Under the pieces are notes generated by a model, which searched no databases, was not told where the DNA came from, and saw only the letters and a list, made by a program, of their open reading frames with translations. The translations under genes were made by a program, and so were the position numbers. 5,339 nucleotides of DNA from positions 51,823-57,161 of the forward strand of contig LFRX01000041.1 of the NCBI GenBank assembly GCA_001512985.1, in the 5' to 3' direction. This stretch comes from Acholeplasmatales bacterium DTU056 (GTDB taxonomy: Bacteria; Bacillota_I; Bacilli_A; ML615J-28; CAG-698). Numbering within the stretch: the stretch's first letter is position 1; each line of letters begins with the position of its first letter. Positions 1 through 5,339 of the stretch are shown here, piece after piece.

Positions 1-563
1 TTATTTTTTTGTTTTTTAAATAATATTTTTTCCAACCGTTCTAAATATTTCGTTCTCCCAACAAAGGGATTTAATTTATCTTGTTTTGCAAGTTTAGTTA
101 GATTAATTAAAAAATCATATTCAAGTTCTTCTGAATAATTAAAAATATTATAAAAATCATTTTGTAATTCTAAAATATCTAAGCCAAGTAATTCAAGTAT
201 CTTTCTAGCGGTGGTGTATCTAGTTTTTAAAATACTTAAAAATAAGTGTTCATCACTAACTTCCTTACTATTACTTTCTAAACTTAATTTATTACTTAAA
301 TGAATTATTTCGATAAATTTTTTTGTATATTTATTTTCATATATTTCGTATTTACGTAAAAAAATACATTTGTTTATAATATTCTTTATCATATCTTCAG
401 TAATTAGATACTCATTAAATAAAAAATTACAAATTGAATTTGGATAATTATACAATGCTAGTAATAAGACTTCTGTTCCAATATAGTCAAGGTGTAATTC
501 CTCTTGAATTTTTTGACATTCCAGTAATATTTCTTGGACATCTTCGCCTAAATTTTCAAACAA
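1..563 (-). CDS. clpC: ClpC-like AAA+ ATPase (Clp protease ATP-binding subunit), N-terminal part, runs off left edge
   Basis: A minus-strand frame is open from the left edge to at least base 563 and encodes 187 residues of the N-terminus; the rest lies outside the window. It shows the Clp N domain as two tandem repeats: residues 28-37 read IGTEVLLLAL (family GTEHILLGL) and residues 103-112 SDEHLFLSIL, each followed by a helix ending in a Leu-rich turn (ARKILELLGLDI). A short linker leads to the start of the first AAA+ module: residues 164-170 are LNPFVGR, matching the family's LDPVIGR, and the window ends in KKQKN, just before the expected NNPxxxGExGxGKT Walker A. Family role: the hexameric cytosolic unfoldase feeds substrates or aggregates to ClpP. 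The start is inferred as TTG at 561-563 because AAGGAGG lies 8 bases upstream and the protein then begins MFENLGEDVQEIL, as ClpC proteins do; there is no ATG nearby. Only the GTE motif and N-terminal similarity favour ClpC over ClpB, since the diagnostic middle domain and ClpP loop are not visible. The N domain is rather divergent. It is transcribed divergently from nrdJ, with no ctsR-mcsAB genes between. Confidence 0.78.
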   Translation of the reverse strand, partial: MFENLGEDVQEILLECQKIQEELHLDYIGTEVLLLALYNYPNSICNFLFNEYLITEDMIKNIINKCIFLRKYEIYENKYTKKFIEIIHLSNKLSLESNSKEVSDEHLFLSILKTRYTTARKILELLGLDILELQNDFYNIFNYSEELEYDFLINLTKLAKQDKLNPFVGRTKYLERLEKILFKKQKN

Positions 564-571
564 ATAGTGCT

Positions 572-578
572 CCTCCTT
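572..578 (-). promoter_or_regulatory. Ribosome binding site of the clpC-like gene
   Basis: The minus strand reads GGAAGGAGGA across 580-571, containing the complete AAGGAGG core at 572-578. It is placed 8 bases before the TTG at 561-563. No ATG or GTG in the Clp frame lies at a usable distance, so this site is what decides the TTG start. Confidence 0.75.
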
Positions 579-606
579 CCCATAAGAGAAAACTCTTTGC
601 TATAAT
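577..606 (+). promoter_or_regulatory. Candidate distal nrdJ promoter with extended -10
   Basis: TGCTATAAT at 598-606 is a perfect extended -10 (TGn plus TATAAT). A weak -35-like TTCCCA at 577-582 lies 18 bases upstream. Transcription from here would start near 613 and give a leader of about 100 bases containing the inverted repeat at 616-639. It overlaps the clpC-like leader on the other strand, so the two promoters would compete. It is an alternative or addition to the proximal TATAAT at 669-674. Confidence 0.35.
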
Positions 607-631
607 AAGTATATGATGAGAATGTTTTTAA
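602..631 (-). promoter_or_regulatory. Candidate promoter for the clpC-like gene
   Basis: On the minus strand TTAAAA (bases 631-626) and TATTAT (607-602) are separated by 18 bases, which resembles a sigma-A promoter with a weak -35. It would give a leader of roughly 30 bases before the TTG start. In such AT-rich DNA matches like this occur by chance. I see no CtsR tandem repeat (AGGTCAAA type) or CIRCE palindrome around it, so heat-shock control of the usual kinds is not supported. Confidence 0.35.
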
Positions 632-639
632 TTTCTCAT
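616..639. repeat. Inverted repeat ATGAGAA-N10-TTCTCAT in the divergent region
   Basis: Bases 616-622 (ATGAGAA) and 633-639 (TTCTCAT) are a perfect 7-bp inverted repeat around a 10-base spacer. On the plus strand it is followed at once by T-rich sequence (T639-T643, then ten T at 646-655). It could therefore be a weak hairpin-plus-U-tract attenuator in transcripts from the distal promoter, or a dyad operator between the divergent genes. Only two of the seven pairs are G-C, so the hairpin is weak. It does not match NrdR, CtsR or CIRCE consensus sites. Confidence 0.35.
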
Positions 640-645
640 TTTTAC

Positions 646-674
646 TTTTTTTTTTATTTAAATTATTGTATAAT
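646..674 (+). promoter_or_regulatory. Candidate proximal nrdJ promoter with T10 tract at -35
   Basis: A consensus TATAAT lies at 669-674, predicting a start near 681 and a leader of about 36 bases. The position expected for a -35 element, 17 bases upstream, falls inside an uninterrupted run of ten T (646-655), so the -35 is poor. The nearest better hexamer, TTTACT at 641-646, has a spacer of 22 bases, which is too long for normal use. The short leader leaves no room for a cobalamin riboswitch. Confidence 0.45.
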
Positions 675-696
675 TAGTTAAGTCGCAAAATTTTAC

Positions 697-720
697 AAGA
701 AAGGACAAGAGATGGTATGA
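697..720 (+). promoter_or_regulatory. nrdJ ribosome binding site with overlapping two-codon ORF
   Basis: A Shine-Dalgarno AAGAAAGGA lies at 697-705. Two ATGs follow: 712-714, spaced 6 bases after the GGA, which opens only ATG-GTA-TGA, and 717-719, spaced 11 bases, which opens nrdJ. The stop of the mini-ORF (718-720) overlaps the nrdJ start as ATGA. The frame of nrdJ is closed by TAG at 675-677 with no other start codon after it, so 717 is the start despite the longer spacing. Confidence 0.6.
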
Positions 721-3239
721 ATAACGTTAAGTATTCCCAAAAATATATTCAAAAAATAAACGAAGACATTCGTAACCATTTCCCGCATTTATTTTTCATT
801 GACAACACCATGAAAAAATCATTTAGTGGTGTGTCACGATTAGTTATGTTAGATCGTTATGCCCAAAAAGATATTAATTTGGTAACTTTATCAATTGACG
901 ATTTAGTATTATGTATTGTTAAACATGATCCAAAATTTCCAACGCGGGGAATCGGATATGTTAAGGGGATTAACGATGAATACGTCTATATTCAGCTTGA
1001 AGAAGAATATCGCGCAATGGCAGCCGATGCAACTAAAGATGGTATTATTAGACGTAAACGCAATGAAATTGAAAAACCAATGGAATTATTCTATGAGCAA
1101 ATTTGCCATCGAGTTGCCAATCATTTGGGAAGCGGTGAAACTATTCATACCGTCAGTGAATTCTATCATGAACTAAGCAGCATAAATTTAGTTCCCGCTG
1201 GACGAATTTTATTCGGCGCTGGTAGCAATGCGCAGGTAACATATTTTAATTGCTTTGTTATGCCATTTATTGAAGACTCTCGTAAAGGCATTAGTATTCA
1301 TCGTCAACAAGTCATGGAAATTATGTCACGCGGGGGCGGAGTTGGTACTAATGGTTCCACTTTACGTCCAAAAAATACCTTAGCTAAAGGGGTTAATGGA
1401 AAATCAAGCGGGGCAGTTAGTTGGTTAAATGACTTAGCCCAATTAACTCATCTTGTAGAACAAGGTGGTAGCCGTCGTGGCGCCCAAATGATTATGCTGG
1501 CTGTATGGCACCCTGACATTATTGAATTTATTATTAGTAAAATGCAAAATCCACGCATTTTACAATTCTTAATAAATAACTTACAAGACGAAACTATTAT
1601 TCAAGAAGCTAAAAACAAACTAAAATTTATTCCATTAACCAATGAAGAAATTGAAATGTATGAGTTAATCATCGAATTAGCAAATAAAAATCCTGGTTCC
1701 GTAAGTAAAGAGACCTTAGGAAGAGCTAAAGAACTGCTTGCACAAAAAGGCCGTTATGAAGTTAATGATCCTGATTTCTTATCCGGAGCCAATATTTCTG
1801 TTGCCATTACCAATGAATTTATGGAAGCAGTCAAAAATGATTTAGATTTTGAATTACGCTTCCCTGATATTGATAACTATTCTCCAGGAGAAAAAGCTGC
1901 TTATGATGATAAATGGCATAAAATTGGTGACGTTCGCGAATGGGAAAGAATGGGTTATCGAGTTAAAACCCATAAAGTTATTAAAGCCCGCGAATTATGG
2001 AATTTAATTAACTTTTGTGCAACATATTCCGCTGAGCCAGGAATTTTCTTCATTGATAATGCTAATGAAATGACGAATGCGACCGGATATGGACAAAAAG
2101 TTGTATGTACAAACCCATGTGGTGAACAACCACTTGCGCCGTATTCTGTATGTAACTTAGCAGCAATCAACTTAGCAAATATGGTTGATTATGATAATAA
2201 AGATGTTGATTGGCTAAAATTACAAAAAACTATTCATACCGCAGTTCGTATGCAAGATAATGTTATTGATAAAACAACATACTTTTTAGAAGAAAATCGC
2301 CGTCAAGCTCTAGGTGAGCGTCGCATCGGTCTTGGCGTAATGGGATTACACGACTTATTAATTCATTGCGATTTACGTTATGGCAGCCCAAAAGGGAATA
2401 AGTTCGTTGATAAGTTGTTTGAATTTATCGCAACCAATGCTTACCAAGCATCAATTAACTTAGCTAAAGAAAAAGGAAGTTTCCCATTCTTAGATCAATA
2501 TGGTTCCCGTGAAAAATTCATTCAATCCGGTTACATGAAACAAATGCCACAAAAAATTCGCGATGATATCTTAAAATATGGTATTCGTAACTCTCATTTG
2601 TTAACTATTGCACCTACGGGTTCGACCGGAACAATGGTTGGTGTTTCAACTGGACTTGAACCATACTTTGCCTTTAAATACTATCGTAGTGGTCGCTTAG
2701 GTAAATATATGGAAGTAACCGCACCGATTGTAGAAGAGTATTTGAAACGTAATCCACAATATACATATGATAACTTGCCTGATATCTTCGTCTCCGCAAT
2801 GGAACTTACTCCAGAAGAACATGCCGATATTCAATGCGTTATTCAACGTTGGGTTGACTCTTCAATATCTAAGACTGTTAACGCACCACGTGACTATACT
2901 GTTGAAGATGTGGAAAAAGTTTATATGCGACTATATGAAGGTAAGGCTAAAGGTGGAACAGTCTACGTTGATGGAAGCCGCGATGCTCAAGTCTTAACCC
3001 TTAAAAAAGAAGACGCCCTTCCAAAACAAGTCGAACTTGCAGATTTGGGTATTAAAGTTGAAGAAAAGAAAGTTCCTCGCGAACAAGAAAATATTAGCTT
3101 TAATGCAAGTAAATCTAACCGTAATATCGGTGTCGAAATTGGTGACTTATGTCCAATATGCTTAGAAGGAACAGTCGTCGATATCGGTGGATGCAATACA
3201 TGTAGCAATTGTAATGCTCAATTAAAATGTGGTTTATAA
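717..3239 (+). CDS. nrdJ: Adenosylcobalamin-dependent (class II) ribonucleotide reductase
   Basis: This cytosolic enzyme reduces ribonucleotides to deoxyribonucleotides for DNA synthesis, using coenzyme B12 to make a cysteine thiyl radical; it needs no oxygen and no separate radical subunit. The 840-residue protein is complete. An N-terminal segment with GVSRLVMLDRYAQKD and a small beta-rich region precedes the ten-stranded barrel. Visible hallmarks are first redox Cys179 (FNCFVMP), RGGGVGTNGS at 205-214, EQGGSRRGA at 248-256, GANISV at 357-362, NPCGEQPL at 466-473 (radical Cys468 with Asn466 and Glu470), redox partner Cys479, RRIGLGVMG at 535-543 and APTGSTG at 632-638. The tail has Cys812, 815, 826, 829, 832 and 838, with a CxxC...CxxCxxC arrangement typical of long NrdJ proteins, where the tail cysteines bind metal and/or pass electrons from thioredoxin. 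There is no ATP-cone. The length fits the long NrdJ type, not the roughly 740-residue monomeric Lactobacillus RTPR. The gene has its own terminator and no nrd partner beside it. Whether it acts on di- or triphosphates cannot be told from the sequence alone. Confidence 0.97.
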   Translation: MNNVKYSQKYIQKINEDIRNHFPHLFFIDNTMKKSFSGVSRLVMLDRYAQKDINLVTLSIDDLVLCIVKHDPKFPTRGIGYVKGINDEYVYIQLEEEYRAMAADATKDGIIRRKRNEIEKPMELFYEQICHRVANHLGSGETIHTVSEFYHELSSINLVPAGRILFGAGSNAQVTYFNCFVMPFIEDSRKGISIHRQQVMEIMSRGGGVGTNGSTLRPKNTLAKGVNGKSSGAVSWLNDLAQLTHLVEQGGSRRGAQMIMLAVWHPDIIEFIISKMQNPRILQFLINNLQDETIIQEAKNKLKFIPLTNEEIEMYELIIELANKNPGSVSKETLGRAKELLAQKGRYEVNDPDFLSGANISVAITNEFMEAVKNDLDFELRFPDIDNYSPGEKAAYDDKWHKIGDVREWERMGYRVKTHKVIKARELWNLINFCATYSAEPGIFFIDNANEMTNATGYGQKVVCTNPCGEQPLAPYSVCNLAAINLANMVDYDNKDVDWLKLQKTIHTAVRMQDNVIDKTTYFLEENRRQALGERRIGLGVMGLHDLLIHCDLRYGSPKGNKFVDKLFEFIATNAYQASINLAKEKGSFPFLDQYGSREKFIQSGYMKQMPQKIRDDILKYGIRNSHLLTIAPTGSTGTMVGVSTGLEPYFAFKYYRSGRLGKYMEVTAPIVEEYLKRNPQYTYDNLPDIFVSAMELTPEEHADIQCVIQRWVDSSISKTVNAPRDYTVEDVEKVYMRLYEGKAKGGTVYVDGSRDAQVLTLKKEDALPKQVELADLGIKVEEKKVPREQENISFNASKSNRNIGVEIGDLCPICLEGTVVDIGGCNTCSNCNAQLKCGL

Positions 3240-3272
3240 AAAAGATGCTCAAAATGAGCATCTTTTTATTTT
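3239..3272 (+). terminator. Intrinsic terminator of nrdJ
   Basis: GATGCTCA (3244-3251), loop AAA, and TGAGCATC (3255-3262) form a perfect 8-bp stem. Flanking A and T runs (3239-3243 with 3263-3267) can extend it to 13 bp. The downstream side is T-rich (TTTTTATTTT). It begins on the last base of the nrdJ stop codon and separates nrdJ from hflX. Confidence 0.92.
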
Positions 3273-3282
3273 ACAAAATCTA

Positions 3283-3291
3283 TGTTATAAT
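3283..3291 (+). promoter_or_regulatory. Extended -10 promoter of hflX
   Basis: TGTTATAAT at 3283-3291 is a perfect extended -10. The expected -35 position falls in the T-run of the preceding terminator and is not consensus. A better hexamer, TTTACA at 3270-3275, is only 10 bases from the -10. The predicted start near 3298 leaves a leader of about 25 bases before the ATG. Its place directly after the nrdJ terminator argues that hflX is a separate transcription unit. Confidence 0.6.
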
Positions 3292-3310
3292 AATGTATAA
3301 ATTTTTTAAA

Positions 3311-3316
3311 AAGGAG
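3311..3316 (+). promoter_or_regulatory. Ribosome binding site of hflX
   Basis: AAGGAG at 3311-3316, within AAAAAGGAGA, sits 6 bases before the ATG at 3323. It fixes the hflX start there; in-frame ATGs upstream, back to 3227, have no such site and lie within the nrdJ end or its terminator. Confidence 0.9.
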
Positions 3317-3322
3317 ATTTAT

Positions 3323-4588
3323 ATGACAGATAAAGCAATAATCGTCGGTGTGAATATAATGGGAACAACTGAGGATATTTCACAAGAAATGTGTGAACTA
3401 CGCTCATTATGCGAAGCATGTGAAATTGCGGTTGTATCTGAAGTTATTCAAAACCTACCAAGTATTAATCCAACTACATATGTTGGAAAAGGAAAACTTG
3501 AAGAAATCAAAACATTAATCGCTTCGCTTGAAACCAATATTGTTGTCTTTAACGATGAATTAACCCCTTCGCAAATTCGCACCTTAGAAAAATTTTTAGA
3601 AATAACTATCTATGATCGCACATATATTATCTTAGAAATTTTTCGAAGACGAGCTCGGACTAAGGAAGCTATTTTACAAGTTGAAATGGCAACATTAAAT
3701 TATCTATTACCCCGACTAGTAGGAATGCGGGAAGGATTATCTAGACAACGTGGTATCGGTAGTTCAAGTCAACATGGTCGAGGTGGTGGAGAAACTAAAC
3801 TTGAACTTGACCGTCGCTACATTCAAAAACGCATTAGCCAAATTCGGAGCGAATTAAAAAAACTAACTAGTCTACGAGCAGTTCAAAGAAATTTACGAAA
3901 GAAAAGAGATATTCCAGTTGTAAGTATTGTTGGCTATACTAATAGCGGAAAATCAACTTTACTAAATGCTTTATTATCTTATTCAATTGAAGATAAAAAA
4001 GAAGTATTTGAAAAAGATATGTTATTTGCCACACTAGAAACTGCAACTCGAAAAATTAAACTTCCAAACCAACCTGAATTCTTACTAACTGATACCGTTG
4101 GTTTTGTTCAAAAACTACCTCATCATTTAGTGGAAGCATTTAAATCAACCCTAGAAGAAATAACCGAATCAGATTTAATTTTACATGTTGTCGATTCCTC
4201 AAATGAACGATATCCTAACCAAATTAAAGTCACTAATCAAGTACTAAATGAAATTGGTGTTAAAAATATTCCGGTAATATATTGTTTCAATAAAATAGAT
4301 TTAATACCAGAACATTTTTATGTAGAACCTCAATATGAACAAGCTATAAAAATTAGTGCTAAAACAAAAGAAAATCTTGCTGAATTATTAAATTTAATTA
4401 TTGAAAAAATCTTTCCAAATCATGAAGTATGTACTTTTTTAATTCCTTTTAATAAAGGTAATTTATTGGAAATTATAATGAAACATAACGAAGTAATCTC
4501 AACTTCATTTACAAACAATGGAACATTAATTACGGCTAAAGTCCCAAGTTATTTTAAAAACAAATATTTTGAATATTTACAAAATTAA
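3323..4588 (+). CDS. hflX: GTPase HflX, ribosome-splitting/ribosome-associated GTP-binding protein
   Basis: HflX is a cytosolic GTPase that binds the 50S subunit and splits stalled 70S ribosomes, notably in heat or antibiotic stress. The protein has 421 residues, the usual family length. The N-terminal HflX domain carries YVGKGK at 53-58 and NDELTPSQ at 77-84. Next come DRTYIILEIFRRRARTKEA and the conserved LQVEMATLNYLLPRLVG, then the glycine-rich loop and helix GRGGGETKLELDRR at 152-165, followed by a charged coiled-coil-like linker. The G domain has the P-loop GYTNSGKST at 204-212, switch I LFATLETATR at 234-243, DTVG at 257-260, NKID at 323-326 and SAK at 345-347. A short C-terminal domain follows. 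All nucleotide-binding motifs are intact. The start is set by the RBS at 3311-3316. The gene stands alone between two terminators, not beside hfq as in enterobacteria. Base composition drifts: 3361-3420 has 25 G/C of 60, while 4441-4500 has 13 of 60, so the C-terminal part is markedly more AT-rich. Confidence 0.97.
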   Translation: MTDKAIIVGVNIMGTTEDISQEMCELRSLCEACEIAVVSEVIQNLPSINPTTYVGKGKLEEIKTLIASLETNIVVFNDELTPSQIRTLEKFLEITIYDRTYIILEIFRRRARTKEAILQVEMATLNYLLPRLVGMREGLSRQRGIGSSSQHGRGGGETKLELDRRYIQKRISQIRSELKKLTSLRAVQRNLRKKRDIPVVSIVGYTNSGKSTLLNALLSYSIEDKKEVFEKDMLFATLETATRKIKLPNQPEFLLTDTVGFVQKLPHHLVEAFKSTLEEITESDLILHVVDSSNERYPNQIKVTNQVLNEIGVKNIPVIYCFNKIDLIPEHFYVEPQYEQAIKISAKTKENLAELLNLIIEKIFPNHEVCTFLIPFNKGNLLEIIMKHNEVISTSFTNNGTLITAKVPSYFKNKYFEYLQN

Positions 4589-4620
4589 CCCACTTGTCTT
4601 AAAAAACAAGTGGGTTTTTT
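4589..4620 (+). terminator. Intrinsic terminator of hflX
   Basis: CCCACTTGT (4589-4597) and ACAAGTGGG (4606-4614) form a perfect 9-bp stem with an 8-base loop, followed by six T (4615-4620). It starts on the base after the hflX stop codon. On the opposite strand the stem is followed only by TTAATTTTGT, so it would be a weaker terminator for minus-strand transcripts. Confidence 0.93.
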
Positions 4621-4621
4621 A

Positions 4622-4825
4622 TTAATTACTTTTTAGATTTTTCATATACTTTAAAAATCGGTTTATATCAATTTCATTAAGGGGGCGATTAATTAGACTC
4701 ATCAAGGTTTTAAATGGAATTGCGGCGATATATAAGCCAATTTTTACGCTATTTACCAAATGTAATAAAAAACAAATGCCTGCTTTAATAATTTCAGTTT
4801 TAAAATTAAAATTGTAAAAATATCT
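4622..4825 (-). pseudogene. Possible decayed coding remnant, no recognisable start
   Basis: A minus-strand frame runs for 67 codons between a TAA at 4828-4826 and its own TAA at 4624-4622. The first in-frame ATG, at 4702-4700, would leave only 26 residues and has no ribosome binding site. The translation is protein-like: an aliphatic stretch (KAGICFLLHLVNSVKIGLYI, then AAIPF) is followed by a charged tail (INRPLNEIDINRFLKYMKNL). G/C-rich patches such as GGGGGCG and TTGCGGCGA stand out from the surrounding AT-rich DNA. This pattern fits the 3' end of a gene whose 5' part has been lost. I do not recognise the family. A weak promoter-like pair on the same strand (TTGGTT at 4917-4912, TATATT at 4893-4888, spacer 18) lies upstream but serves no clear start. 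It could also be chance open frame. Confidence 0.3.
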
Positions 4826-4828
4826 TTA

Positions 4829-5024
4829 AATTTATATCTAAATTAACCATTCTTAACAAATATTATCTAATAGTTATCAAATTATATAATATAAGTCATT
4901 CCTACTTTACTAACCAAAAATATACTAGTTTTTGAGAAGATTATGATAACATTGGTAAGTTCCTTTTATTTTAAAATTCCACACTACTCTAATTAAAAAA
5001 TACCATCTATAATCAAAAAGATTT
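4829..5024. other. AT-rich intergenic region, nothing recognised
   Basis: This stretch lies between the possible remnant and the end of the patatin-like gene. It is very AT-rich, and short ATG-initiated frames on the minus strand end within about 15 codons (for example from 4850). TATAAT at 4885-4890 on the plus strand and TATATT at 4893-4888 on the minus strand resemble -10 boxes but start no evident gene. No GC-containing hairpin that would terminate the patatin-like gene is visible; the AAAAAGATTTTT near 5016-5025 is A/T only. Confidence 0.5.
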
Positions 5025-5339
5025 TTACTTTTTAATATCCTTGTCTTGAGAAATTACCGCTAGTATTTCAGGTATTTTAGCTTGAGCATCTTGATATCCT
5101 AATTCATAAATATCTAATAATTTTTGTTTATTTTTTTCGATCCGATTAATATTCATTTCTTTACTCGGCGCAATCACAATTGCCTTTTTTTGTTCTTCTA
5201 ATTTATAAATAAGTTCTAATGATTCATTATATATCATATGACGGATTTTTATTTTTTCAATTAATTTAGGGTAACGATGATATTGAATTTTTAATAGTTT
5301 TGTTAAACGACTTTTCTTTTTTTGATATCCACGATTTCT
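5025..5339 (-). CDS. Patatin-like phospholipase family protein, C-terminal part, runs off right edge
   Basis: The minus-strand frame is open from the right edge to TAA at 5027-5025 and gives the last 104 residues; the start and the catalytic patatin domain (GxSxG and Asp-Gly motifs) are outside the window. The visible part resembles the C-terminal region of the bacterial YjjU/RssA-type patatin-like proteins. Fragment residues 1-10 read RNRGYQKKKS and residues 20-26 YHRYPKL; next is the RHMIYNESLELI helix. Residues 56-68 are IAPSKEMNINRIE, matching the family's 'I.PSK.L.I.RLEK' pattern, and 79-85 are ELGYQDA, like its 'LYxLGYxDA' end. Family members are serine-aspartate acyl hydrolases thought to act on membrane lipids; the physiological substrate is usually unknown. 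Methionine at 5237-5235 is internal, since the similarity continues upstream of it. It converges with hflX across 436 bases. The assignment is from remembered C-terminal motifs only. Confidence 0.72.
   Translation of the reverse strand, partial: RNRGYQKKKSRLTKLLKIQYHRYPKLIEKIKIRHMIYNESLELIYKLEEQKKAIVIAPSKEMNINRIEKNKQKLLDIYELGYQDAQAKIPEILAVISQDKDIKK

Noticed and set aside
585..596. Small inverted repeat AGAG-AAAA-CTCT near the clpC-like start
   Set aside because: The arms are only 4-5 bp and there is no link to a known operator; it is expected by chance.
434..616. Plus-strand 60-codon frame opposite the clpC-like gene
   Set aside because: It is antisense to a frame with clear Clp N-domain motifs, has no ribosome binding site, and its translation resembles nothing I know.
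564..716. CtsR or CIRCE (HrcA) heat-shock operators for the clpC-like gene
   Set aside because: There is no AGGTCAAA-type tandem repeat and no TTAGCACTC/GAGTGCTAA palindrome; the dyad at 616-639 matches neither.
916..1176. Plus-strand 86-codon frame inside nrdJ, and similar internal frames at 1955-2170, 2767-2997 and 2987-3208
   Set aside because: They lie in other frames of a fully conserved nrdJ and show no independent motifs or translation signals.
3227..3322. In-frame extension of hflX by 32 codons to ATG at 3227
   Set aside because: It would overlap the end of nrdJ and run through its terminator; HflX similarity starts after the ATG at 3323, which has a strong RBS.
4668..4670. TGA in a minus-strand frame of the hflX-patatin gap as evidence of TGA coding for tryptophan
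   Set aside because: nrdJ uses TGG for tryptophan and none of the genes here needs TGA read-through; that frame is probably not coding.
4719..4790. Plus-strand short ORF (about 24 codons) from the ATG at 4714
   Set aside because: It has no ribosome binding site and lies opposite the more protein-like minus frame.
5012..5034. AAAAAGATTTTT hairpin as terminator of the patatin-like gene
   Set aside because: The stem is only A-T pairs with a minimal loop and would be too unstable.

Overview
The window looks like a chromosomal segment of a low-GC, AT-rich member of the Bacillota/Bacilli or a related lineage (Erysipelotrichia, or Acholeplasma/Izemoplasma-like). The reasons are the overall AT bias, strong AAGGAG-type ribosome binding sites, compact intrinsic terminators, TAA stops and the gene families present. 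Tryptophan is encoded by TGG and no TGA is read through in the genes, so the standard bacterial code is in use, not the Mycoplasma code. I see no phage, insertion sequence, CRISPR array, tRNA or rRNA.

Layout. (1) Bases 1-563, minus strand: the N-terminal 187 codons of a ClpC-like AAA+ unfoldase. The gene runs off the left edge just before its Walker A motif and probably starts at a TTG codon behind a near-perfect Shine-Dalgarno. (2) Bases 564-716: a divergent control region with candidate promoters on both strands, a 7-bp inverted repeat and a run of ten T. (3) Bases 717-3239, plus strand: nrdJ, a complete 840-residue adenosylcobalamin-dependent (class II) ribonucleotide reductase with all catalytic cysteines and a C-terminal cysteine-rich tail, closed by an intrinsic terminator. 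(4) Bases 3283-4588, plus strand: a separate promoter and hflX, a complete 421-residue ribosome-associated GTPase, closed by a second strong terminator. (5) Bases 4589-5024: an intergenic stretch between convergent genes. Its left half carries what looks like a decayed minus-strand reading frame (4622-4825) and its right half is AT-rich with nothing recognisable. (6) Bases 5025-5339, minus strand: the C-terminal 104 residues of a patatin-like phospholipase whose N-terminus lies beyond the right edge.

The genes do not form one pathway. Each appears to be its own transcription unit: protein quality control (Clp), deoxyribonucleotide synthesis (NrdJ), rescue or splitting of stalled ribosomes (HflX) and lipid hydrolysis (patatin-like). 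ClpC and HflX are both commonly linked to stress, but nothing in the sequence shows shared control. I found no convincing new biological system. The points most worth a second look are the nrdJ start region (a two-codon ORF overlapping the start codon), the hairpin plus T-tract in its leader, and the decayed frame downstream of hflX.
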